The notes beneath the pieces are model-generated. The model did no database searches and had not been told where the DNA came from. It saw only the letters and a program-made list of their open reading frames with translations. From Treponema sp. UBA1747 (GTDB lineage: Bacteria; Spirochaetota; Spirochaetia; Treponematales; Treponemataceae), in assembly GCA_002315375.1 (NCBI GenBank), contig DCHR01000043.1, positions 1 to 32,938 of the forward strand: a stretch of DNA of 32,938 nt. Reading direction: 5' to 3'. How positions within the stretch are numbered: the first letter of the stretch is position 1; every line of letters starts with the position of its first letter. The translations under genes and the position numbers were made by a program. Below are positions 7,916 through 14,839 of the stretch, one piece after another.

Positions 7916-8866
7916 ATGATCTGGTTAATCGGCAATAAGGGAATGCTGGGAGCAGAAGTACAGAAGCAGCTTGAAGAAAATAAGCTTCATTTTGTGGCTA
8001 CCGGCTCTGAAGTAGATATTACAAATATTGAGGCTATGGAAAGCTTCGTAACCTCAATTGATACGTCATCTTATTTTCCTTCTTCGCTTCCACGCAGTCT
8101 GAGAAAAATCAAATGGATTATCAACTGTGCGGCTTATACAGATGTAGAAGGGGCCGAAGAAAACCCTGAAGCAGCAGCACGCCTGAATTGTGAAGGCCCA
8201 TGTAATATTGCCAGAATTGCCAGAAAAATCGGTGCCAAACTCATTCACATCTCAACTGATTATGTCTTTGATGGAAACAGTAATACGCCTTTCCTTGAAG
8301 ACGGCGAAAAAAATCCTCTGGGAGTTTATGGAAAAACAAAAGCTGAAGGAGAATTCCTTATTTGTAAGGAAATGACCCAGTATTTTATTATCCGGACTTC
8401 CTGGCTTTATGGTTTTGACGGTAAGAATTTTGTTTATACAATGACCCGTTTGATGAACGAGAATTCTGAATTGAAAGTAATCAATGACCAGAAGGGAAGT
8501 CCAACCTGTGCCGTAGATTTAGCTGCTGTAATCATCAGATTTATTGAAAAAACTGAAAATGCAAAGGGCTTTATCGGCTCAGGTAGTACTCCGGCTTTTG
8601 GTATTTATCATTACACTAACGGAGATGAAGCTACCTGGTATGAATTTGCCAGAGAGATTTACAGAATCGGAAAGAAAACCGGAAGAATTACAAATGAATG
8701 TAAGTTGATTCCCTGTGATTCAAGCGAATATCCTTCAAAAGTCCAGAGACCTTCATATTCTGTACTGAATAAAACAAAAATAGTGGAAATTCTTAAAGTG
8801 AAGATTCCATCCTGGCAGAAAAGCCTTGAAAAATTCATGAAAAATAAAAGATTTGAAGTAAAATAG
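7916..8866 (+). CDS. rfbD: dTDP-4-dehydrorhamnose reductase-like protein (RmlD/RfbD family)
   Basis: An NAD(P)-dependent short-chain-type reductase; in the family, the last step of dTDP-L-rhamnose synthesis for surface polysaccharides. The 316-residue product opens with GNKGMLG (residues 6-12), a Rossmann nucleotide loop. It keeps CAAYTDVEGAEENPE, the STDYVFDG strand, and the catalytic pair Tyr138/Lys142 in YGKTK. The segment NDQKGSPTCAVDLA matches the RmlD substrate region. The start at 7916 has GAGGGG upstream. Length is slightly above the usual 285-300; the extra residues lie in the early part (about 45-65, SSYFPSSLPRSLRK). No rmlA, B or C gene is nearby, so the exact sugar nucleotide is not proven. 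It precedes tRNA-Val with no terminator of its own. Confidence 0.87.
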   Translation: MIWLIGNKGMLGAEVQKQLEENKLHFVATGSEVDITNIEAMESFVTSIDTSSYFPSSLPRSLRKIKWIINCAAYTDVEGAEENPEAAARLNCEGPCNIARIARKIGAKLIHISTDYVFDGNSNTPFLEDGEKNPLGVYGKTKAEGEFLICKEMTQYFIIRTSWLYGFDGKNFVYTMTRLMNENSELKVINDQKGSPTCAVDLAAVIIRFIEKTENAKGFIGSGSTPAFGIYHYTNGDEATWYEFAREIYRIGKKTGRITNECKLIPCDSSEYPSKVQRPSYSVLNKTKIVEILKVKIPSWQKSLEKFMKNKRFEVK

Positions 8867-8876
8867 ACTTTGAGTG

Positions 8877-8905
8877 TTGACACATTAAGTAATTTTATAT
8901 AGTAT
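8877..8905 (+). promoter_or_regulatory. Promoter of tRNA-Val
   Basis: TTGACA (8877-8882) is followed after 17 bases by TAGTAT (8900-8905) in a TATA-rich stretch; TATAGT (8898-8903) is an alternative with a 15-base spacer. Either places the start a few bases before the mature tRNA at 8919. Confidence 0.6.
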
Positions 8906-8918
8906 ATATTTACTTTTC

Positions 8919-8992
8919 GGGCAGTTAGCTCAGCTGGTACGAGCGTCTGGTTTACACCCAGAATGTCGGGAGTTCGATCCTCTCACTGCCCA
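8919..8992 (+). tRNA. tRNA-Val (anticodon TAC)
   Basis: The acceptor stem GGGCAGT (8919-8925) pairs with ACTGCCC (8985-8991), with discriminator A at 8992. The D arm contains TAGCTCAGCTGGTA. The anticodon stem TCTGG/CCAGA encloses loop TTTACAC with TAC at 8953-8955. The T arm contains GTTCGATCC. The CCA end is not encoded. All four arms fold, so the call is secure. Confidence 0.96.
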
Positions 8993-8993
8993 T

Positions 8994-9024
8994 AAAAAAA
9001 GACTTCCATTTGGAAGTCTTTTTT
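8994..9024 (+). terminator. Terminator after tRNA-Val
   Basis: GACTTCCA (9001-9008) pairs with TGGAAGTC (9011-9018); flanking A and T runs extend the stem. It begins two bases after the tRNA discriminator and should also end read-through from rfbD. It can work in both directions. Confidence 0.88.
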
Positions 9025-9071
9025 CATTTAACCTGAATTTGTTGGGCGGACTTATTAAAACACGATTATTC

Positions 9072-9137
9072 ACAGTCTTGCATAAAAAAAAAGTCGTTTG
9101 GTTTTCCCAAACGACTTTTTTTTTTATGCAAGACTGT
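9072..9137. terminator. Exceptionally long two-way terminator hairpin (near-perfect palindrome)
   Basis: The core GTCGTTTGG (9093-9101) / CCAAACGAC (9107-9115) has loop TTTTC and is flanked by nine A and ten T, giving a terminator on both strands. Unusually the pairing continues beyond the A/T runs with 9072-9083 against 9126-9137, so about 30 bases on each side pair with a single one-base bulge. It lies between tRNA-Val (+) and the lipoprotein gene (-). Confidence 0.85.
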
Positions 9138-9151
9138 TTTTTCAATTCTTT

Positions 9152-9832
9152 CTATTCGTAAAGTCTGAAATTATCGAAATAAAGGTATCCGCCAGGGTTT
9201 TCATTTAATGACTGAATCATAAAGCAGTATACATTTTCTTTGAACTCATCAGGCATTGATGAAATTTCAAAAAGACAGGTTGTGATTCCTGGTTTTGCAA
9301 TAAGATTTGGGGACTGCATCCACTGGTAAGCTTTTCCATCCTGAATCGCAATGTTCAGTTCAAAATCAAAATCCTGAGGGTTATAAACTGTCACTTCAAC
9401 CCAGTTAAATCCTGTAAGGTCGTTTTCTACAAGGGAATTGCAGCACCAGGTGGCCTGTTTTGAAGTTTCCGGACCTGCAGGTTCCATTATTGCTTTGAGA
9501 GAGTGAGTACCGCTTGAAGCCCAGTCTTTTACAACACCGGCGGCAATGGAAAGATTGTGTGAACCCCACTGGTCCCATGAATCTCCAACTCCATACCAGT
9601 AATTTCCTTCTTCAAAGTCATCCAGAGGGAAGCAGGCTGTATCAGGAAGCGATGTTACTCCTTCTGCTGTACACAGGAAGTATTCAGGAATTTCAACGGA
9701 AGCAGCAGCTTCTTCAACAACAGTTTCAGGTTCTGTTACTTCTTTTTCAGGTTCCTTTTCAGGTGTTGAACCACAGCTGAAAAACAGTAATCCGATAGAA
9801 AATAATCCCAATAATTTAGATATTTTTTTCAT
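9152..9832 (-). CDS. Lipoprotein with a beta-sandwich (carbohydrate-binding-like) domain
   Basis: A 226-residue predicted lipoprotein. The signal peptide ends in LLFFSC, with Cys20 as the lipidated residue; a Glu/Pro/Thr-rich linker (about 22-48) follows. The rest reads as one beta-rich domain: it starts at FPLDDFEEGNYWYGVG, is rich in aromatic residues and ends in YLYFDNFRLYE. That ending is typical of jelly-roll carbohydrate-binding or CIA30-like modules, in which a closing strand describes a D-N-x-x-L edge. Binding to a polysaccharide or glycan is therefore possible but inferred. GAGG precedes the ATG. A perfect -10 (9851-9856) lies upstream, and the long two-way hairpin at 9072-9137 lies beyond the stop. 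It is probably exposed at the cell envelope. No enzyme motif is visible. Confidence 0.8.
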   Translation of the reverse strand: MKKISKLLGLFSIGLLFFSCGSTPEKEPEKEVTEPETVVEEAAASVEIPEYFLCTAEGVTSLPDTACFPLDDFEEGNYWYGVGDSWDQWGSHNLSIAAGVVKDWASSGTHSLKAIMEPAGPETSKQATWCCNSLVENDLTGFNWVEVTVYNPQDFDFELNIAIQDGKAYQWMQSPNLIAKPGITTCLFEISSMPDEFKENVYCFMIQSLNENPGGYLYFDNFRLYE

Positions 9833-9850
9833 AATTTACCTCTATAGTTT

Positions 9851-9867
9851 ATTATACTAAAAGTATA
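9851..9867 (-). promoter_or_regulatory. -10 element of the lipoprotein gene overlapping a palindrome
   Basis: On the minus strand TATAAT is read at 9856-9851. The -35 is weak. The perfect inverted repeat TATACT-AAA-AGTATA (9853-9867) overlaps the -10 and could be an operator. Seen by eye; no regulator can be named. Confidence 0.4.
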
Positions 9868-9932
9868 TCATTGAGTTGGTTAATTGCAAGAAAAAATTAA
9901 CTAAAATATTGTTAGAAATTACTTAATTTTAC

Positions 9933-10607
9933 TTAAAAATGCATGAGAATTACTCCTGCATACAGGAGTCCTGATCCCGCCAGGAGAAAGAGGTTTTCCC
10001 AGAGCTCAGGAAGCTGTTTGTCTGATTTTTCCCGGAAAATATAATATTCAGCAAAAACAGAAAGTATTAAACTTCCGGAAAAACAGATAATCGAATACAG
10101 ATTTTTTGCGCAGATCAGGGTAAACAGATTTATGAACAGAAGAATTGAAGGTATTGTTACCAGCAGAAAGCTCTTAACAATCTGGGTAAAAGATTTGATT
10201 TTTAGTTTTATCAGGGTAAAAAGCAGCAAAGCCAGGGTTAGGATAAGGAAAATAATCTGCGAAATTTTATGAACCTGATAAACATAGAATACACTGTAAA
10301 AAAGGAATATCCAGGTTCCGAATGAAGCAAGGCATAAAAGTTTTTCGATGAAACGGATTTTCAAAACTTTGAAAGATTTCATTATAACAAAAAGAAATGT
10401 TACGGAAATTGCAGCGGTAGATATGTAAAGGGAAAGCAGGGAATCAGGAAGTTTTGAATAAATAAGGGGAACTCCTATTCCTGCGAGAAATGGTATCGTG
10501 GAAAGTAAAGCGGTTTTTTCCAGGGGAATAATTTTTTTAACAGAACCTGTTATATATAATGAAAGGGCAGTCAGAAAAAGAACTGCAAAAATAACTGTAA
10601 CAACCAT
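9933..10607 (-). CDS. Polytopic membrane protein of unknown function
   Basis: A 224-residue, very hydrophobic protein with about seven or eight predicted membrane segments joined by short basic loops. I see no catalytic or transporter signature. Size and topology recall YhhN/TMEM86-like membrane proteins, and CFSGSLILSVFAEYYIF near residue 180 could correspond to their conserved late segment, but the match is too weak to name it. The gene is divergent from gatB; about 48 bases separate the two starts and must hold both promoters. A hundred bases of AT-rich DNA, without a clear terminator, separate its stop from the lipoprotein gene downstream on the same strand, so read-through is possible. 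Confidence 0.6.
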   Translation of the reverse strand: MVVTVIFAVLFLTALSLYITGSVKKIIPLEKTALLSTIPFLAGIGVPLIYSKLPDSLLSLYISTAAISVTFLFVIMKSFKVLKIRFIEKLLCLASFGTWIFLFYSVFYVYQVHKISQIIFLILTLALLLFTLIKLKIKSFTQIVKSFLLVTIPSILLFINLFTLICAKNLYSIICFSGSLILSVFAEYYIFREKSDKQLPELWENLFLLAGSGLLYAGVILMHF

Positions 10608-10640
10608 ATTGGCATTATAGCATAAAGACCTTTTTTGTCA

Positions 10641-10646
10641 TATAAT
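10641..10646 (+). promoter_or_regulatory. -10 box close to the gatB start
   Basis: A perfect TATAAT lies ten bases before the chosen ATG (10656). The -35 region is poor (ATAGCA at 10617-10622 is the best fit). If used, transcription would start within about three bases of the ATG. Confidence 0.4.
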
Positions 10647-10655
10647 AGGAATATT

Positions 10656-12197
10656 ATGATTGATAAGTGGGAAATTGTTATTGGATGTGAAATCCACACT
10701 CAGCTTTTAACTAAAACAAAGGCCTTCTGTGCCTGTGAAAACCGCTATGGCGGTATGCCTGATACACGTGTTTGTCCTGTATGTCTCGGACTTCCTGGTG
10801 CTATGCCACGTGTTTCAAAGGGTTATGTTGAACTTGGTGCAGTTGCCGGACAGGCTTTGAACTGTAATATTTCAAGATTCACAAAATTTGACCGTAAACA
10901 TTATTTTTATCCTGACCTTGCAAAAGGATACCAGATTACTCAGTATGATATTCCTCTTTGTACAGACGGTTATGTTGATCTTCCTTTTATTCATTATCCG
11001 AAAGAAGAACAGCCTGGCGGTGAAAAATGCCGTGACAAAAACTTCAAAGGTGATGACTGTATTATCGAAAATGAAGGTGCAAAATACCGCCGTGTCCGCA
11101 TTGAACGCATTCACCTGGAAGAGGACGTAGGTAAATCTCTTCACCTGGCAGGAAACCACTCTTATATTGACTATAACCGTTGTGGTACACCTCTTATCGA
11201 AATTGTAACAAAACCTGATATGACTTCAGGAGAAGAAGCTGCTCTGTTCTTCCAGAACGTACGCGAAATTCTTCGTTATGTAAAAGTTACAAACGGTAAC
11301 CTGGAAGAAGGAAACATGCGTTGTGATGCCAACATCAACCTGAATGTCTGGGAAGATGGAAAGCTTTATCACACACCGATTTCTGAAATCAAGAACCTGA
11401 ACTCTTTCAGTAAAATCAAAGATGCCTGTGCTTACGAAGCAAAACGCCAGCTTAAAGAATTCCAGGAAGACCGTCAGGAATTCAACGCCGGTTTCAAAGT
11501 AACAATGGGTTGGGATGATGACAAAAAACAGACTGTAGTTCAGCGTACAAAGAATTCTTTTGTTGATTATCGTTTCGTTGTTGAACCTGATATCAAACCT
11601 TTCACTGTTTCTGAGGAACTGATTAAAGAAGCTGCAGCAAAGGTTGGAGAACTTCCTGAAGCAAAACGCCAGAGATTCAAGAGAGAATTTGGTCTTTCTG
11701 ATTTCGACGTTGAAACCCTTACTGCAAGCCGTGACCTGGTTCTGTGGTTTGAAGAAGCTGCTTCTAAAGCTAAATCACCTAAACGTGTTGCAAACCTGAT
11801 GCTTTCTGAACTTCTTGCTGTTCTGAATGAAAAAAATGAAACAATCAATGATGTTCAGATTACACCTTCTCATATGACAGAACTGGCTGATGCCCTTGAA
11901 GCACAGAAAATTACTTCAAAACAGGGTAAAGAAGTTTTTGCTGAAATGCTTGCTTCTAATAAAAAGCCTTCTGAAATCATTAAAGAAAAAGGAATGGAAT
12001 CTGTTAGTGATGCAGGTGCTATTGAAGCATTTGTTGATCAGGTTATTTCAGCAAATCCAAAAGCCGTAGAAGACTACAAAGGCGGAAAAACCAATGTTGT
12101 TGGCTGGCTTATGGGACAGGTAATGAAAGTTTCCGGTGGAAAAGCAAATCCTAAGGAAGCTACAAAACTTCTTAGCGAAAAACTTTCAAAATTATAA
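10656..12197 (+). CDS. gatB: Aspartyl/glutamyl-tRNA(Asn/Gln) amidotransferase subunit B
   Basis: GatB is the kinase/tRNA-binding subunit of GatCAB, which converts Glu-tRNA(Gln) or Asp-tRNA(Asn) to the correct amide form. The 513-residue product has the signature LEEGNMRCDANINL and the GCEIHTQL opening. Its zinc-site cysteines are in CACENRYG and CPVCLGLPG, and the C-terminal YqeY-like tail domain ends in the GWLMGQVMK motif. I choose ATG 10656 over an upstream TTG at 10635 because AGGA lies five bases before it and the family begins at this point. Odd: between GYVD and RVRIERIHLEED there is an insert of roughly 25-28 residues (about 113-140) with two Cys, and the usual EEDAGK reads EEDVGK. 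gatA and gatC are not in the window. Confidence 0.95.
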   Translation: MIDKWEIVIGCEIHTQLLTKTKAFCACENRYGGMPDTRVCPVCLGLPGAMPRVSKGYVELGAVAGQALNCNISRFTKFDRKHYFYPDLAKGYQITQYDIPLCTDGYVDLPFIHYPKEEQPGGEKCRDKNFKGDDCIIENEGAKYRRVRIERIHLEEDVGKSLHLAGNHSYIDYNRCGTPLIEIVTKPDMTSGEEAALFFQNVREILRYVKVTNGNLEEGNMRCDANINLNVWEDGKLYHTPISEIKNLNSFSKIKDACAYEAKRQLKEFQEDRQEFNAGFKVTMGWDDDKKQTVVQRTKNSFVDYRFVVEPDIKPFTVSEELIKEAAAKVGELPEAKRQRFKREFGLSDFDVETLTASRDLVLWFEEAASKAKSPKRVANLMLSELLAVLNEKNETINDVQITPSHMTELADALEAQKITSKQGKEVFAEMLASNKKPSEIIKEKGMESVSDAGAIEAFVDQVISANPKAVEDYKGGKTNVVGWLMGQVMKVSGGKANPKEATKLLSEKLSKL

Positions 12198-12239
12198 TTT
12201 TTAATTCTTCTTGCATGGCACAGCCTGCAAATAAAAAAC

Positions 12240-12264
12240 GGGCTGTCTTTATGACAGCCTTTTT
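12240..12264 (+). terminator. Terminator between gatB and lysA; possible lysA attenuator
   Basis: GGCTGTC (12241-12247) pairs with GACAGCC (12253-12259), loop TTTAT, followed by five T. It lies 43 bases after the gatB stop but ends only 18 bases before the lysA ATG, leaving no room for a lysA promoter after it. Its 5' arm can instead pair with ACAGCCTG at 12220-12227 (eight pairs with CGGGCTGT, 12239-12246), a mutually exclusive structure. Confidence 0.75.
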
Positions 12265-12282
12265 ACTTTAAGGAGTACAACT

Positions 12283-13551
12283 ATGGAAAAGACATTCCCT
12301 TTAACAAAAGACCAGCTTTCAAATCTGGTTCGCGATTTCCCAACCCCTTTCATCATCTATGATGAAAAAGCTATCCGTGACAACCTGAAAAAATTCACCA
12401 AAGCTTTTTCTATCTTTCCGAAATTCCGCGAACATTATGCTGTTAAAGCAAGTCCTAATCCATACCTCCTGAAAATTCTTGCAGAAGAAGGCTGCGGTGC
12501 AGACTGTTCAAGTCTTCCTGAACTTATGCTTTCAGAAATGAGCGGGATTCTTGGAGACCATGTAATTTTTACTTCAAATGAAACTCCTGCAAATGAATTC
12601 CGCGTAGCTTATGAACAGGGAAATATTATCAATCTTGATGATATTACACATATTGATTTTTTGAAGAATGCTCTTGGCGGAGAATTTCCAAAGACAATCT
12701 GTTTCCGCTATAATCCGGGTGCTGACAAGCAGGGCTGTAACGGCATTATCGGAAAACCAGAAGAAGCAAAGTACGGACTTACCCGTGCACAGATTTTTGA
12801 AGCCTATGCAAAATGTAAGGAACTTGGTGTTGAACATTATGGTCTTCACACAATGGTTGCTTCAAATGAACTTAATCCTAATTTCTTTGTAGATACTGCA
12901 AAACTGGTATTTGAACTTGCAGCTGAAGTAAAGGAAAAGGTTGGGGTAAATATTGAATTTGTTGACCTTGGTGGAGGAATCGGTATTCCATATAAGCCTG
13001 GCGACAAAGCTGTTGATTATGATTATGTAGCACAGGGAATCCGCAAGGAATATGACCGTGTTATTGTTCCTGCAGGACTGGATCCAATGGCAATTTACTG
13101 GGAATGCGGACGTCCGATTACAGGTCCATACGGATGGCTGGTTTCAACTGCTGTCCATGAAAAGCATATTTATCGTGAATATATCGGACTGGATTCCTGT
13201 ATGGCTGACTTTATGCGTCCTGGTGTTTATGGCAGCTATCATGAAATTACAGTAGCCGGAAAAGAAAATGCACCAAAGGATCATGTTTATGATATTGTAG
13301 GAAGCCTTTGTGAAAATTCAGACAAGTTTGCAGTACAGCGTGAACTTCCTGAAATTAATAAAGGTGACTTTGTAATTCTTCATGATGCCGGTGCTCATGG
13401 TCGCGCTATGGGATTCAACTACAACTCAAAGCTTCGTTGTGGTGAAATCCTTATGCGTCCTGACGGAACCTTCAAAGAAATCCGCCGCCGTGAAACAATC
13501 GATGATTTGTTTGCAACTCTTGATCTGGATGGAGTAAAAAACTTTAAATAA
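12283..13551 (+). CDS. lysA: Diaminopimelate decarboxylase
   Basis: A PLP-dependent fold-type III decarboxylase; in the family it converts meso-diaminopimelate to L-lysine and CO2. The 422-residue product (E. coli LysA: 420) has the PLP lysine Lys55 in HYAVKASPN, the phosphate-binding GGGIGIPY, and the CENSD motif (343-347), whose Cys is supplied to the partner active site in the dimer. The C-terminal GAHGRAMGFNYN corresponds to the usual GAYGxxMxxxYN. AGGAG precedes the ATG at 12283. Related enzymes on ornithine, arginine or carboxynorspermidine share the fold, but the CExxD motif favours DAP. It follows gatB after a terminator-like hairpin and precedes hisC by 80 bases. No other lysine gene is near. 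Confidence 0.85.
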   Translation: MEKTFPLTKDQLSNLVRDFPTPFIIYDEKAIRDNLKKFTKAFSIFPKFREHYAVKASPNPYLLKILAEEGCGADCSSLPELMLSEMSGILGDHVIFTSNETPANEFRVAYEQGNIINLDDITHIDFLKNALGGEFPKTICFRYNPGADKQGCNGIIGKPEEAKYGLTRAQIFEAYAKCKELGVEHYGLHTMVASNELNPNFFVDTAKLVFELAAEVKEKVGVNIEFVDLGGGIGIPYKPGDKAVDYDYVAQGIRKEYDRVIVPAGLDPMAIYWECGRPITGPYGWLVSTAVHEKHIYREYIGLDSCMADFMRPGVYGSYHEITVAGKENAPKDHVYDIVGSLCENSDKFAVQRELPEINKGDFVILHDAGAHGRAMGFNYNSKLRCGEILMRPDGTFKEIRRRETIDDLFATLDLDGVKNFK

Positions 13552-13631
13552 TTAATAATTCGTAATTCACAATATTTTGTTTATGAAAACTTTATGTGAG
13601 TTGATTGGGATTATTGTTTAGGAAAAAAAAT

Positions 13632-14783
13632 ATGTTAATTAGTGAAAGAATGAATGGACTTAATCCTTATGTTCCCGGAGAACAGCCAAAGGATCGTCCC
13701 TATATAAAACTTAATGCAAATGAAAATCCTTATCCGCCAAGTAAAAAGGTGATTAAGGCCGTTAATAAATTTATCAAAAAGAATCCTGAAAAGCTTGGAC
13801 TTTACCCGGATCCTGATTCTATTGAGCTTCACGAAGAAATTGCTGACATGCTTAATAAAACAGGCGGATGTCTCTGTCGTGCAAAAGTGTCGGGAAAAAG
13901 CATTGAACCTGCAGCTGAGGATAAAATTCCTTTTACTGTAACAAAGGACATGATTTATACAGGAAACGGAAGTGACGAAGTTCTTTCTTTTGTTTTCTAT
14001 GCATTTTTTTCAAGCAATAAAAAATTTGTAATGCCGGAACATACTTACAGTTTCTATCCGGTTTATGCAGGATTCTATAATATTCCTATGGATCGTATTC
14101 CTCTGAAGAAGGACTGGACTCTGGATACAGAATCTATGCTTTCACACGCTTCAGAAAATGCCGGCGGCATTATTTTTGCAAATCCAAATGCTCCTACAGG
14201 TCTGGGTCTTACTAGAAATCAGGTTCGTGAAATGCTTCAGAAAGCAAGTAAAGATGAAATTTTCATTGTTGATGAAGCATACTGTGACTTTGGTGGTGAA
14301 TCTTGTATTCCTCTTCTGGCAGAATTTTCAAACCTGGTTATCGTCCGCACCTTCAGTAAAAGTTTGTGCGGCGCCGGAATGCGTCTCGGATTCATTGTTT
14401 CAAATCCTGAACTTATCAACACAGTTACAACTGTAAAGAATTCTGTAAATCACTTTCCGCTGGATGCTGTTTCTCAGGTTGCAGGAAAAGAAGCCTGTCG
14501 CGATGCAGCATATTACTGCGACTGTGCAAAGAAAGTTGCTGAAACCCGTGATGACTTCTACAACTTCCTTGTTCAGAAAGGATTCTATGCAATTCCAAGT
14601 CAGACAAATTTTATTTTTGCAAAAAAAGAAGGGTTTGCCGGAGAACAGATTTACAGAAAAATTAAGGAAGAAGGAATTCTTATCCGCCACTTTAAGACAC
14701 CTGGCATTGATGATTTCGTACGTATTACAGTTGGTACTCCCGAACAGATGGCAAAACTTAAAGAGGCAATTAATAAACTTTAA
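13632..14783 (+). CDS. hisC: Histidinol-phosphate aminotransferase (HisC-type, class I/II)
   Basis: A PLP-dependent aminotransferase; HisC converts imidazole-acetol phosphate and glutamate to histidinol phosphate. The 383-residue product has the HisC opening LNANENPYPPS, GNGSDEV at the cofactor site, FANPNAPTG, DEAYCDFGG, and the PLP lysine Lys243 in TFSKSLCGAGMRLGF. I choose ATG 13632 (AGGA eight bases upstream) rather than a TTG at 13605 with no ribosome site. Odd: an insert of about 25 residues (roughly 77-104, with two Cys) lies before the TGNGSDEV strand. No other his gene is in the window. HisC-like enzymes also act on aromatic amino acids, so the physiological substrate is less certain than the family. 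The 80 bases before it are AT-rich, with short TAATTC-type repeats and no clear promoter. Confidence 0.85.
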   Translation: MLISERMNGLNPYVPGEQPKDRPYIKLNANENPYPPSKKVIKAVNKFIKKNPEKLGLYPDPDSIELHEEIADMLNKTGGCLCRAKVSGKSIEPAAEDKIPFTVTKDMIYTGNGSDEVLSFVFYAFFSSNKKFVMPEHTYSFYPVYAGFYNIPMDRIPLKKDWTLDTESMLSHASENAGGIIFANPNAPTGLGLTRNQVREMLQKASKDEIFIVDEAYCDFGGESCIPLLAEFSNLVIVRTFSKSLCGAGMRLGFIVSNPELINTVTTVKNSVNHFPLDAVSQVAGKEACRDAAYYCDCAKKVAETRDDFYNFLVQKGFYAIPSQTNFIFAKKEGFAGEQIYRKIKEEGILIRHFKTPGIDDFVRITVGTPEQMAKLKEAINKL

Positions 14784-14796
14784 TTTAAATAGAATC

Positions 14797-14828
14797 GGAT
14801 TTCAGTATGAAACTTAAATACTGAATCC
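14797..14828 (+). promoter_or_regulatory. Hairpin directly before the ribosome site of the phosphoesterase gene
   Basis: Bases 14797-14808 (GGATTTCAGTAT) pair with 14818-14828 (ATACTGAATCC), eleven pairs with one bulged T and a nine-base loop. There is no T run, so it is not an intrinsic terminator. The GGAGG ribosome site begins two bases after it (14830). It could affect translation or mRNA stability, or be a protein site. Confidence 0.5.
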
Positions 14829-14839
14829 CGGAGGTTTTT

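Noticed and set aside
9072..9137. Insertion sequence end or MITE
   Set aside because: No transposase, target-site duplication or second copy is visible in the window, so it is kept as an unusual terminator.
9905..9932. Terminator after the membrane-protein gene
   Set aside because: Only direct repeats of TTACTTAA and weak pairings are seen; there is no stable stem with a T run on the minus strand.
10635..10655. TTG start of gatB seven codons upstream
   Set aside because: The codons run through the TATAAT box, and AGGA with ATG at 10656 fits GatB length.
12198..12282. Lysine riboswitch (L box) before lysA
   Set aside because: Only about 85 bases are available; the L box needs about 170 with a five-helix core, and none of its conserved parts is seen.
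13552..13631. Promoter before hisC
   Set aside because: TTCACA and several AT-rich boxes exist, but none has the right spacing; the TAATTC-type repeats look like plain AT-rich spacer.
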